From an uncultured Lachnospiraceae bacterium (lineage in GTDB: Bacteria; Bacillota; Clostridia; Lachnospirales; Lachnospiraceae): a DNA stretch of 64,000 nucleotides. The stretch lies in NCBI GenBank assembly GCA_934293375.1, contig CAKQYS010000004.1, positions 1 through 64,000 on the forward strand, in the 5' to 3' direction. Of the stretch, positions 16,738 through 25,021 are shown one piece after another. Under the pieces are notes generated by a model. The model was not told the DNA's origin. It did no database searches and was given only the letters and a program-made list of their open reading frames with translations. The first letter of the stretch is position 1; each line of letters opens with the position of its first letter. The position numbers and the translations under genes are program-made.

Positions 16738-18945
16738 TTATTCCTGCGTCCCGGCCGTATCCGGAAGGAAATACGCCTCGTATGCAGTTCTTAGGTACTC
16801 ATATGCCAGATCCGGTTCGCTCTCATATGTGTCAAAGGAATCTACAAATGACTTGTATTCCGCCTCCGATACTTCCTTTGCATCTTCTGTATCCGGCGCA
16901 TAATTGATGGAATACTTCCAGATATGATCCAGATCAGATAGGTATTTCACGGCACTGCCCGTGCAGACAATATCGGTCCCATCAAATTCATAATATGTCT
17001 CATCTTCTTCCATACCGCCATTGTATCCCGTCAGCTTAAATTCTCCTTTGCCCTTACGATATGCCAGTTTCGCATAATCAAATGGCGGACAAACCTTTGC
17101 CACGACTTCCTCATCCGCCCGGTAATACAGAATGCTCACTTCATCGTATTTCTGGTATATAAATTCCGGTATTCCATCGGCATTTAAGTCCTCAAATGTG
17201 CAGGCATCAATATCTACATTACAATCGCTGATGTATTTTTCAAAGTGCAGTGCAACCTTCTGTTTCTCCCATGCCGCAGATCCGCTGCGGTAATATTGAT
17301 AGGTCTGGCCGCCTCCACCGCCGATCAGATATTCATCCACAAACACCGTATCCGCATCCAGCATCCGATAGCGCTTTCCCTCGTAGCACACACGTTCCTG
17401 CTCTGCAACATACAAACCCTGACTTGGCATTACATAATGGATTGTATTGATGCCATCATAGAGTACCACTGTCGGTCTCGCGGCAAACGAACAGCCTCCG
17501 TCATACACCGCATGTACCAGCCCGCAGGCCTCATCATATTGCCATACACGCTCGTCTGCTGTCAGATCGGACCAATCCGTACCGCACCGGTAATTGCCGG
17601 CAAGCCTGTCGAGTACTTCTCTTCCTACCGTACCGGAAGTGAGAGTATACACGGTCTCCGATTCGACTGCTGTATGTGCCTCGTCGGTCACCTGCACCTG
17701 CAGCATAACGGTTCCATCCGCCTGCGGCGTGATCCCATACTGTACCGGCTTGTATTCCGTGTTGATCCATCCCGATCCCTGATAGAGCAGGCTTCCATCC
17801 TGCTTGATCAGTGTAAAATCCGGATCTCTTGCCGTCAGGATCTGCATTCCCGCCTGTGTCTGCACATAGGCTGCCAGCCCCTCCGTACCACCACTTGTAT
17901 CATAGCCGATATACATACCGGCACCTTCTGCCTGCCAGTAGCCGATCAGCGGTGACTGGCTGCTGATCAACTGCAGAGCACCATTTTCGTAAGAAATGTC
18001 CGGCTGTGTCTCATCCCGTTCTCCCGCAAGATAGCGTTCCTGCTCCGGCTGCATCACCGGATAGAGCTTCCACTGCAGCTTGCTCTTGGCATCTGCCACA
18101 TAGACCGCTACGGAATAATTGGCATCCACATACACAGAAAATCCATTTGTCTGCTGTCTGCCGTATGCGACAACCGGAATACTCCCCTCCAGGCAGGCAA
18201 GCACGGTCTCCTGAAATTTCGGCGGCAGATAAGTAAAATCCGTATCTAAATTGATCGGTGCCGCCAGATAATCCGCAAATCCATTTGCAAGCTCTTCCTG
18301 TCCAAACGCTGTCGCAAATGCGGTTGCAATCTTTTGTGCACTTTCGAGATCCGTTGACACCTGTGCCGAACAGATATCATCATAAATCTGTGGCAGCACA
18401 TACCATGTCTTCTTATATGGATATGCGATCAGGGAATACACGGCATTTGCATTCTGATAATCACACTGTACGGACACAATCCTGCAAGCCTTTACAAGCT
18501 CCGAACTGTAGAGGCTGCCAAGCTCCTGCTGCAGGCGGTCCTCAACCACCGCCTGCAGTCCCTGTGTATATACCGACAGCTCCGTCTCGTCAAGCTTCGT
18601 AATCTTCGTCACATATTTATAAGTATCCGCCGCATCCGTATAATAGCTGCTTTGTTCGGCAGAAAGCTGCTTTGCCCTTTTGCCGGGAAAGAATACAGAA
18701 AGCATCCCGTTCACATCATCCGATGTCGTATATTTCGCAGCTTCTGTCTGCAGGGCTGCGATCGTCTCCTCCAATGATCTTTTCTTCTGTCCTAACTGCG
18801 TAAATGCGATAAATGCCAGTAAAAGCGCAACAGCAACCACCGCAATTTTTACGATGGTTGCTGTTTCTGGCTTTTTCCCGGAATCATCACGCATCTCGAT
18901 GCCATTTTCTACCTCTGGCATATTGTTTTCATTCTGTTCGAGCAT
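16738..18945 (-). CDS. Large membrane-anchored extracytoplasmic protein, unknown
   Basis: A 735-residue protein with a ~30-residue acidic cytoplasmic N-terminus, one membrane helix (residues ~31-50, IVKIAVVAVALLLAFIAFTQL), a short coiled coil, and a large outer part rich in Tyr, Asp and Gly. A short segment LNADGIPEFIY resembles the FG-GAP/dockerin-like Ca-binding pattern DxNxDGxPE. No enzyme motif was seen. The start has AGAGGA upstream. It follows the 619-residue surface gene on the same strand... order on the minus strand is surface gene (ends 18972) then this gene, 26 bases apart, so they are probably co-transcribed. Confidence 0.65.
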   Translation of the reverse strand: MLEQNENNMPEVENGIEMRDDSGKKPETATIVKIAVVAVALLLAFIAFTQLGQKKRSLEETIAALQTEAAKYTTSDDVNGMLSVFFPGKRAKQLSAEQSSYYTDAADTYKYVTKITKLDETELSVYTQGLQAVVEDRLQQELGSLYSSELVKACRIVSVQCDYQNANAVYSLIAYPYKKTWYVLPQIYDDICSAQVSTDLESAQKIATAFATAFGQEELANGFADYLAAPINLDTDFTYLPPKFQETVLACLEGSIPVVAYGRQQTNGFSVYVDANYSVAVYVADAKSKLQWKLYPVMQPEQERYLAGERDETQPDISYENGALQLISSQSPLIGYWQAEGAGMYIGYDTSGGTEGLAAYVQTQAGMQILTARDPDFTLIKQDGSLLYQGSGWINTEYKPVQYGITPQADGTVMLQVQVTDEAHTAVESETVYTLTSGTVGREVLDRLAGNYRCGTDWSDLTADERVWQYDEACGLVHAVYDGGCSFAARPTVVLYDGINTIHYVMPSQGLYVAEQERVCYEGKRYRMLDADTVFVDEYLIGGGGGQTYQYYRSGSAAWEKQKVALHFEKYISDCNVDIDACTFEDLNADGIPEFIYQKYDEVSILYYRADEEVVAKVCPPFDYAKLAYRKGKGEFKLTGYNGGMEEDETYYEFDGTDIVCTGSAVKYLSDLDHIWKYSINYAPDTEDAKEVSEAEYKSFVDSFDTYESEPDLAYEYLRTAYEAYFLPDTAGTQE

Positions 18946-18971
18946 AGTATGATCCTCTCTATCTGCTGTAT

Positions 18972-20831
18972 TTATTTAATCTTAACGGTACGCTTTGCTG
19001 ACCATGATGAGTACAGCTTCTTGCCGCTTACCGTCTTGTAGCTTCTGATTCTGACATAGTATTTTCTGCCCTTTTTGAGCTTCTTCGCAACCTTTTTCAC
19101 CGTCTTATTCTTCTTGAAGGTGACCTTCTTTACATGCTTCTTAAAGGACTTGTTGGTCGAATACTGCAGTTCATAGCCGGATACCAATGTATCACGATAC
19201 CATGTCATCGTCAGGTTCCGGTTCTTAGAGGATACATATACAGATGGCTTCGCCGGCTTCACCGTGAAGCTGATCTTATAATCTGCAGTCTTGTAGTGAT
19301 CACAGGCAAGCAGATGCATCGTCACCGTTGCCTTGCCCGGACGAAGCACTGTCACAGTACCCTTATCCGACACAGACACAACCTTTGGATTCGAGCTTGT
19401 AAAGGTAATTTCATTCTCTGCACCATTCCGATTCAGGCTCAGCACAAACCCTCTCTGTCCATATGTCACCTTATATGCACTCACATAGGATACCTTCGGG
19501 GTTGCCTTCTCGATCGTAAACGGCAATAATGCAGAACCCATATACATGCCTTCGCCGATCACAACCACCGATGCCTGTCCGACCTCTGTGTTATTGGCAT
19601 AGGTAACTTTATAATCCACATTCTCCGTCAATGCCCTGCCATTATAGCTTACAGAAACGGCCGGTTTGATCTCCTCGCCGGTATACTCAACCGAAGGCAC
19701 AGGCAATGCCACACTGCAGTTTGCAAGCGAAACGCCATATACATGTACCGGATACACGGACTCCGCACGCTTCTCCCACAGCATCCAGTCCGTACGATCC
19801 CCAATATTGGCATTCATCTGATTTAAGAAAGCCTGTGACTGCATATACGCTGCCGTATATGTCTTATTCGTCTCCGCAGAACAATCCAGCTCACCAAACA
19901 TTGTGGAATATGCACCCTCTAGGCAGTAGTTATTCTCCACAATCTTTCGTCCATGCCCTGCCAGTGCACCCACAACCGGATCATGCTTAAATGTCGAATG
20001 CTCCGTATAAATGCTGCTTCCCTTCACGGTACCGGCAAAATAACAGTTCTGCATATAAGTAACCCAACCTGCAAGCCCGCCTACATAATGATCATCTAAA
20101 CCATAGTTATTGGAATTCACCGATGTCGTACTCCAGCTGTTGTAAATTGACCAGCAGCTGCCCGCCAGACCTCCTGCATACTGCTCCCCACGAGATTTAT
20201 TGGTGACGGAAACCGAACCGCCCTGCACCGAACAGTTGATCATATTGACATCTCCATACTTATCACTTTCTCCAAGAATACCGCCGACATAATTACCGTC
20301 TGCCACTTTCACTGTCACATTCACCGTATGACAATTCCGGATCGTACCGCCATCTGCCCATCCAAGGATGGTACCGACACTATCGTATCCCTTGACATCA
20401 AATGTACAGTCCTGCACATATAAGTTCCGGATCTCTGCGGTTTCCGATATCTTTTTAAAGATACCATTCCCCTGTTTCTGATAGATACCGGAAATCGTAT
20501 ACCCGCATCCGTCAAAGATGCCGGCAAAATACGGAATGGAGGTGTAATTATCTGGCGTATTGTCAAATACAATATTGTTTGTCAGCTTCACAACCACATT
20601 CGCAAAGTTGTTTCCGGCACTGGCCAGAGAAACAAAATCCTTAAACTCCCTGACATTTGAAATCGTATACTCCCGTGGCAGCGCCGTATCCGAAGCCGCC
20701 TGCAGCTCTACCGCTGTCTCCTGCTCTTGTGCACGCACATTGCTCTGCGGCAGTGTCATAAAGGTTCCGACTGCCATCACACCTGCCAGTGCCGCAGCCA
20801 CAACCCTTCTTGAAAATTCTCTTTTTCGCAT
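18972..20831 (-). CDS. Secreted surface protein with GLUG-like repeats, Ig-like and Fn3 domains
   Basis: A 619-residue exported protein. The signal peptide is residues ~1-34 (RRVVAAALAGVMAVGTFMTL). Residues ~100-330 are beta-helix/GLUG-like repeats (YVGGILG, YAGGLAG, YVGGLAG). Next are an MBG-like domain (VEYTGEEIKPAVSVSYNG), a Big_2-like domain (FTSSNPKVVSVSDKGTVTVL) and a C-terminal, very Lys-rich Fn3 domain. There is no LPXTG sorting signal; wall attachment may rely on the basic Fn3 tail. Ribosome site GAGGAGG. It is likely an adhesin or matrix protein. Confidence 0.75.
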   Translation of the reverse strand: MRKREFSRRVVAAALAGVMAVGTFMTLPQSNVRAQEQETAVELQAASDTALPREYTISNVREFKDFVSLASAGNNFANVVVKLTNNIVFDNTPDNYTSIPYFAGIFDGCGYTISGIYQKQGNGIFKKISETAEIRNLYVQDCTFDVKGYDSVGTILGWADGGTIRNCHTVNVTVKVADGNYVGGILGESDKYGDVNMINCSVQGGSVSVTNKSRGEQYAGGLAGSCWSIYNSWSTTSVNSNNYGLDDHYVGGLAGWVTYMQNCYFAGTVKGSSIYTEHSTFKHDPVVGALAGHGRKIVENNYCLEGAYSTMFGELDCSAETNKTYTAAYMQSQAFLNQMNANIGDRTDWMLWEKRAESVYPVHVYGVSLANCSVALPVPSVEYTGEEIKPAVSVSYNGRALTENVDYKVTYANNTEVGQASVVVIGEGMYMGSALLPFTIEKATPKVSYVSAYKVTYGQRGFVLSLNRNGAENEITFTSSNPKVVSVSDKGTVTVLRPGKATVTMHLLACDHYKTADYKISFTVKPAKPSVYVSSKNRNLTMTWYRDTLVSGYELQYSTNKSFKKHVKKVTFKKNKTVKKVAKKLKKGRKYYVRIRSYKTVSGKKLYSSWSAKRTVKIK

Positions 20832-20939
20832 TATGATTCCTCCTCAATGATCGTAATAATTAGATATTATCACAATGATTTTGGAAAGAAATAGGGATGT
20901 ACAAAACGACAATGCGATGTACAAATTAACATGAATTGC

Positions 20940-21593
20940 TTACTGTGTGAAAACTGGAAACAAATGATTCTCATACTGAATTTCCTTTGGCAATTCACTC
21001 AGAATTGCGGGAAATATTTTTGGACTAATCTTATACTCAACCTGATTATATTTCGCAAACCCATAAGGTTTACTAAGAATTAGAAATATTTTATTATTTG
21101 CATTTGATTGAATCTTATAGATCGATTTCTGTTGTGCAGTCTTTGGAATCATGCCCTTTGGGCTATCACCATATCCTATCAGTCCGTTTGCCGAGCCGGC
21201 ACCAACCTGAAACATGAACGATTCCGGAGTTCCATCTGTGATACATATTCGCGTTGCCTTTGCATTTGTGATGAAATCAAAAACCTGTATCACTACATTG
21301 GATTTCTTTATAACATCCTGCGGCTGTCTCGTATACACCAGATACTTCGATATGTCTTTTCCTTCTAGACAATCATAATATAATTGATATTTCTGAGCAG
21401 AGGTTAAATGCAATGTCTCATCCATTCTACAGCCTACCAGATGCCAGAAATTCTCCTCAAGGATCGTAAACTCCGTATAACCAGATGGCTGTTTGGCATT
21501 CACCTTATACAAGAGAAAATAGGTTCTGCCCTTCAATCTGCTATGTACCTTGATTGCACTTTTTATTATTTGATATTTATCGTTGGAAATCAT
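20940..21593 (-). CDS. Protein with possible PBECR4-like domain, behind a structured leader
   Basis: A 217-residue soluble protein. The segment FWHLVGCRMDET and the following YYDCLEGKDISKYL recall the 'HLTG...Fy..cl.gk' pattern of PBECR4 (predicted nuclease-like domains of mobile elements). That match is from memory and weak. Codon use is more AT-rich than in neighbours. Its AGGAGG site lies immediately after the terminator of the structured RNA at 21610-21837, so transcription from that promoter must read through the terminator to reach it. Function unknown. Confidence 0.5.
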   Translation of the reverse strand: MISNDKYQIIKSAIKVHSRLKGRTYFLLYKVNAKQPSGYTEFTILEENFWHLVGCRMDETLHLTSAQKYQLYYDCLEGKDISKYLVYTRQPQDVIKKSNVVIQVFDFITNAKATRICITDGTPESFMFQVGAGSANGLIGYGDSPKGMIPKTAQQKSIYKIQSNANNKIFLILSKPYGFAKYNQVEYKISPKIFPAILSELPKEIQYENHLFPVFTQ

Positions 21594-21605
21594 ATACCTC
21601 CTGAA

Positions 21606-21837
21606 AAATAATGACCGTGAATCAATCCACGGTCATTGTATCTTATGCAATTCTGGTTATTCGGTTGCTATCCCAACATTGTAAGCCTCTCACTTACCCG
21701 GTATCTATAGCTGCCAAACAGTTGACACCTATCGGGTACTTCCGCCAGTGATAGTTGTTTTCGATGCCAGCACACCGCCATATCGCTCCTTAATATGGAT
21801 CTCCATCCATGATGGGAAAGGACAAAATCCTTTCGGC
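21606..21837 (-). ncRNA. Unassigned ~230-nt structured RNA or riboswitch-like leader
   Basis: This gene-free stretch has its own promoter (21844-21872) and ends in a strong terminator (21610-21637). The RNA can form several local hairpins in order: AAAGGA/TCCTTT, ATGGAT/ATCCAT, ATAT/ATAT, TACCCG/CGGGTA enclosing ATAG/CTAT, and GTAAG/CTTAC. I could not match it to TPP, SAM, FMN, cobalamin, lysine, c-di-GMP, ydaO, ZTP, guanidine or SRP consensus patterns. Size and layout would fit a free-standing RNA such as the raiA motif, or an attenuator controlling the gene at 20940-21593. A 67-codon frame crosses it but has no ribosome site. Confidence 0.5.
21610..21637 (-). terminator. Terminator of the structured RNA / attenuator
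   Basis: AATGACCGTG (21610-21619) and CACGGTCATT (21628-21637) pair perfectly and the minus strand continues ATTTTT. The AGGAGG of the next gene follows within ten bases. Confidence 0.8.
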
Positions 21838-21843
21838 ATATTC

Positions 21844-21872
21844 ATCATATCATATCTTATATCCCATTTCAA
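21844..21872 (-). promoter_or_regulatory. Sigma-A promoter of the structured RNA
   Basis: Minus strand: -35 TTGAAA (21872-21867), 17-base spacer, -10 TATGAT (21849-21844); predicted start near 21837. Confidence 0.65.
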
Positions 21873-21909
21873 CAGAAATTCTATATTTTTTTGTATTGTT
21901 TCTATTGAT

Positions 21910-23289
21910 CTAATCCAGCCCGATCTCATCATATTTCGGCGACTCGATCACCTTATAATCCTCAGTCTTATCCTTTTTCGTATTTTTCTTTGTACCGGTG
22001 TTTGAGGACGATTTTTTGGAGGTCTGCTTCTTCTCTGTATTCGCCTGCGAATCTCCACTGCTCTGCGTTGCTTCTGATGTCTGCTCCTGTGTTCCCGCCT
22101 GCGTTGTGTCCGATGCCCGCTCCTGTGTACCCGCCTGCGTTGTGTCTGATGCCTGCCCCTGTGTTGCTTCCGGTGTCTGCTCCTGGGTTCCCACCTGTGT
22201 TGCTTCCGGTGTCTGCTCCTGTGTACCCACCTGCGTTGCTTCCGGTGTCTGCTCTTGTGTTGTGTCTGGTACCTGTTCCTGGGTTCCCGCCTGCCTGCGA
22301 TGCGTAGCCGCATACAAAATACTGCCAATGCAGATCCCAAGCACAACAACCGCCAGTCCGACAGCAACCCAATACCGCTTATGGATACCCGGGGAAGCGT
22401 TCCCTGCCTGTGGCTGTTTTGCCACCATGCGCGTCTTACGATCCTCGATTGCCGGTGCAACCGTCAGTGCCAGCAGCAGGCTCTCCATGTTCTGATACCG
22501 TGCGGCTGCATTTAAGGCGAGTCCCTTCTGCAACGCCCGGATCTGCCAGGACGCCATCCCCTTCAGTCTGGCATAATACGCATCCATATCGTCATGCTGC
22601 AGCCGCTCCACGGAATCCTGTGGCGGTTCCCCCGCCAATGCCGTATACATTGTCGCCGCAAGGGCGTACACATCCGTCCACGGCCCCTGCTTTCCCTTGC
22701 CGGTATATTGCTCCGGCGGGGCATAGCCCTGCTTTAGGATCACGGTATTTCTGCTATCCTGCTTTGCATATTGTCTCGCCGCACCAAAATCCAGCAGATA
22801 AAACCGGTTATCCAATCCGATCTGGATATTCTCCGGACTGATATCCCTGTGGATCACACCCTGTCTGTGAATCTGTGACAAGGATTTCATGATCGGTGTC
22901 ATCAACGCCAGCAACTCATCATAGCCAAATGTACCATTCTCTCTCACATACTGTGCGAGCGTGATGCCCTCCACGAATTCCATCACAATGTATGCGGTCT
23001 GGTTCGCCGTACAGGTATCGATCACCGTCACCATACCTTCTAAGTAACTATACTTCTGCAGGATCTCCGCCTCATGCAGGAAATGTTGCAGCCCCTTTTC
23101 TTTTATGGCTTCCGGCTCCGGCTGTGCCGGAAAATATTCCTTGATGGCAACCCGCAGTCCATCCGAAATCCGAATGCCGGCATAGGTTATACCGAATCCA
23201 CCCTCTCCTATCACCTTTTCTATCCGATAGCGGTCACACAGCACATACGCTTGCGGCAGTGTCCGCGTCTCTATTCTCTGTTGTTCCAT
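21910..23289 (-). CDS. Hanks-type Ser/Thr protein kinase, membrane-anchored
   Basis: A 459-residue kinase. The cytoplasmic kinase domain (~20-290) has the Gly-loop IGEGGFGITY, Lys in VAIKEYF, catalytic HRDISPENI and DFGAA, and the activation-loop end GYAPPEQY. One membrane helix follows (~305-327), then an extracellular low-complexity tail of 12-residue TQEQTPEATQVG-type repeats and a Lys/Ser-rich end. There are no PASTA domains, so it is not a PrkC orthologue. Its start overlaps the end of the FHA gene by 19 bases. Phosphorylated partners are probably the FHA proteins encoded with it. Confidence 0.9.
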   Translation of the reverse strand: MEQQRIETRTLPQAYVLCDRYRIEKVIGEGGFGITYAGIRISDGLRVAIKEYFPAQPEPEAIKEKGLQHFLHEAEILQKYSYLEGMVTVIDTCTANQTAYIVMEFVEGITLAQYVRENGTFGYDELLALMTPIMKSLSQIHRQGVIHRDISPENIQIGLDNRFYLLDFGAARQYAKQDSRNTVILKQGYAPPEQYTGKGKQGPWTDVYALAATMYTALAGEPPQDSVERLQHDDMDAYYARLKGMASWQIRALQKGLALNAAARYQNMESLLLALTVAPAIEDRKTRMVAKQPQAGNASPGIHKRYWVAVGLAVVVLGICIGSILYAATHRRQAGTQEQVPDTTQEQTPEATQVGTQEQTPEATQVGTQEQTPEATQGQASDTTQAGTQERASDTTQAGTQEQTSEATQSSGDSQANTEKKQTSKKSSSNTGTKKNTKKDKTEDYKVIESPKYDEIGLD

Positions 23290-23792
23290 ATGTCTCCCGC
23301 CTCAACCAGTATCAGTTCACATGTTCCCAGCCGCAGCACATCCCGGTCTGATACTACACTGCCGGATGGCACACTGTTTTCATTGATCCATACATCCTGT
23401 CTGCTCTCATCATACTGCAGCACAAATGCCTGCTGCCGTGCATCCCAGACCAGCACCGCATGTCGCTGTCTGGATATCGTGTCCTCATAGGTCAGTGCCA
23501 CATCCATATTGGCACCTCGTCCGATCACATTCTCGCCCTCCTTGAGCACAAATGCCTCTCCTGCCATCTGCCCTGCCACACAGACGAGCATCCCCATCGT
23601 GCGCCTTCTGTGCAGCACATAGAATCTCTGCTGATCTGCCTCTGACGCCTGCTGTGTATCCTGCTCCGCCTGAAACTCACCCATGGCATCCTCCTCATCC
23701 TCTACTGTCATATTCGTATGATAGCAATGTGGACAGGATCGGAACTTTTCAGTATCGTAAATATGTCCTAATTCACATTTTATCAGATTCAT
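23271..23792 (-). CDS. Zinc-ribbon plus FHA domain protein
   Basis: A 173-residue protein. The N-terminus has a zinc-ribbon-like pattern (CELGHIYD...CPHC, residues ~5-24), then an acidic linker. The C-terminal FHA domain has the pThr-binding signature VIGRG...ISRQRHAVL and a W-I-N-E-N-S-V loop. FHA domains bind phosphothreonine, so this is likely an adaptor or substrate for the kinase encoded immediately downstream. Ribosome site AAAGGA. Confidence 0.85.
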   Translation of the reverse strand: MNLIKCELGHIYDTEKFRSCPHCYHTNMTVEDEEDAMGEFQAEQDTQQASEADQQRFYVLHRRRTMGMLVCVAGQMAGEAFVLKEGENVIGRGANMDVALTYEDTISRQRHAVLVWDARQQAFVLQYDESRQDVWINENSVPSGSVVSDRDVLRLGTCELILVEAGDIWNNRE

Positions 23793-23810
23793 ATGTCATC
23801 CTTTCCGGTT

Positions 23811-24890
23811 CTATCCCAACCTGTATATATATCTGTCATCACCGAATACAATCGTGGTACCCGGCTTTACTGCATAGACATCGCCCCGTCTCAGCATACG
23901 ATCCCCGTCGACAAAGGTTCCATTCAGTGAACAGTCGGAAATCTCATAATAATCCTCCTGCTCGTGATATGTAATCTTACAATGCTGCCGGCTTACCCGT
24001 GGCAGATTCACCACGATATCTGCTGTCTGCCCCGACCTGCCCACTATGACGGTCTGCTCCGGCACCAGTCTTATGATCTTACCAATATACTCGCCCTTCA
24101 CACAGATCAGGGAACCCTTCGTCTGTGACAACTGGTGCACGCTGCCCTGAACAAATTTGTGGGACACCGCCTGTTCCCTTGCGCCTGTAGCAGCAAGCTC
24201 TGCCTGATAGATCACGCTCTCCAGTCTCTGCCGGTACCGTCTGCTGACCGGAACCCATTTCCCTGCAATACAGACTTCTCCACTCCGGTAATCCTGAATA
24301 TATCCTGCCGATACCAGGTAACTCTGGTGGCACCGTATAAAATGTTCACCGGCAAGCTCTGTCTCCATGTCATCTAACTTGGTATAATATTCGTACTGCT
24401 TATCTGCAGTATGGATGATCACCTTTCTGTGTGCACTCTCCACATAGCGTATCTGATCGATCGAAATATAACTCTCCTGTCCATTAAAGGTTATCCGGAT
24501 ACACCGCTGATGAATCCTCTGTTCGAGGAAATATCTTGCGATCTCTCTGCGCATATCACTGTCATGCAACGGCTTCATAATATACGCATAAGCACGATCC
24601 TGATAACAGGACATCACCTTGTCCTGCGCATCTGTGATATAGATGATATCCGTTTTGCATCCTGTCTGTTCCAGATATGCGGCTACCCGCTCCTGGCTGC
24701 CATCCGGATCAAACACATCCATGATCAGCAGCTTACAATCCAGCGTATGCTCGTCCGCCGCCGCCAATAAAGTTTCTGTTGTATAGCTTTCCAGCATCCA
24801 TTCATCATACTGCATCAGGATCTCTGACAGCATAGTCTCCATCTGTGCTGCAAACGCCGGATCCAGATTGCAAATTCCTACCTTTATCAC
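23811..24890 (-). CDS. Response regulator with LytTR and FHA domains
   Basis: A 359-residue fusion. Residues 1-~115 form a CheY-like receiver (LLIMDVFD holds the likely phospho-Asp; IMKP near its end). Residues ~125-225 form a LytTR DNA-binding domain (YISIDQIRYVESAHRKVIIHT, FIRCHQSYLV). Residues ~265-345 form an FHA domain (IVGRSGQTADIVV, RVSRQHCKI, SLNGTFVDG). The start is a GTG at 24890, six bases after GAGGAG; the longer ATG frame lacks a site. LytTR with a C-terminal FHA is an unusual order. It is first in an operon with the zinc-ribbon-FHA and kinase genes. Confidence 0.85.
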   Translation of the reverse strand: MIKVGICNLDPAFAAQMETMLSEILMQYDEWMLESYTTETLLAAADEHTLDCKLLIMDVFDPDGSQERVAAYLEQTGCKTDIIYITDAQDKVMSCYQDRAYAYIMKPLHDSDMRREIARYFLEQRIHQRCIRITFNGQESYISIDQIRYVESAHRKVIIHTADKQYEYYTKLDDMETELAGEHFIRCHQSYLVSAGYIQDYRSGEVCIAGKWVPVSRRYRQRLESVIYQAELAATGAREQAVSHKFVQGSVHQLSQTKGSLICVKGEYIGKIIRLVPEQTVIVGRSGQTADIVVNLPRVSRQHCKITYHEQEDYYEISDCSLNGTFVDGDRMLRRGDVYAVKPGTTIVFGDDRYIYRLG

Positions 24891-24986
24891 ATCTAACTCC
24901 TCACTTTTCCAAGTTATTATAGCATTCCCATGCATGACTTGGAAGATTATTTTTCATTATTGTAGTACACAAAACGCACAAAAAAA

Positions 24987-25014
24987 ATGGGTTTGTACAA
25001 TTTGACAAACCCAT
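24987..25014 (-). terminator. Terminator of the LRR gene
   Basis: ATGGGTTTGT and ACAAACCCAT arms with an eight-base loop; TTTTTTTG follows on the minus strand. It separates the LRR gene from the LytTR-FHA operon. Confidence 0.85.
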
Positions 25015-25021
25015 GTATAAA

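Noticed and set aside
21729..21932. 67-codon minus-strand frame between the kinase and the 217-residue gene
   Set aside because: It overlaps the kinase 3' end and runs through the promoter and structured RNA; there is no ribosome site.
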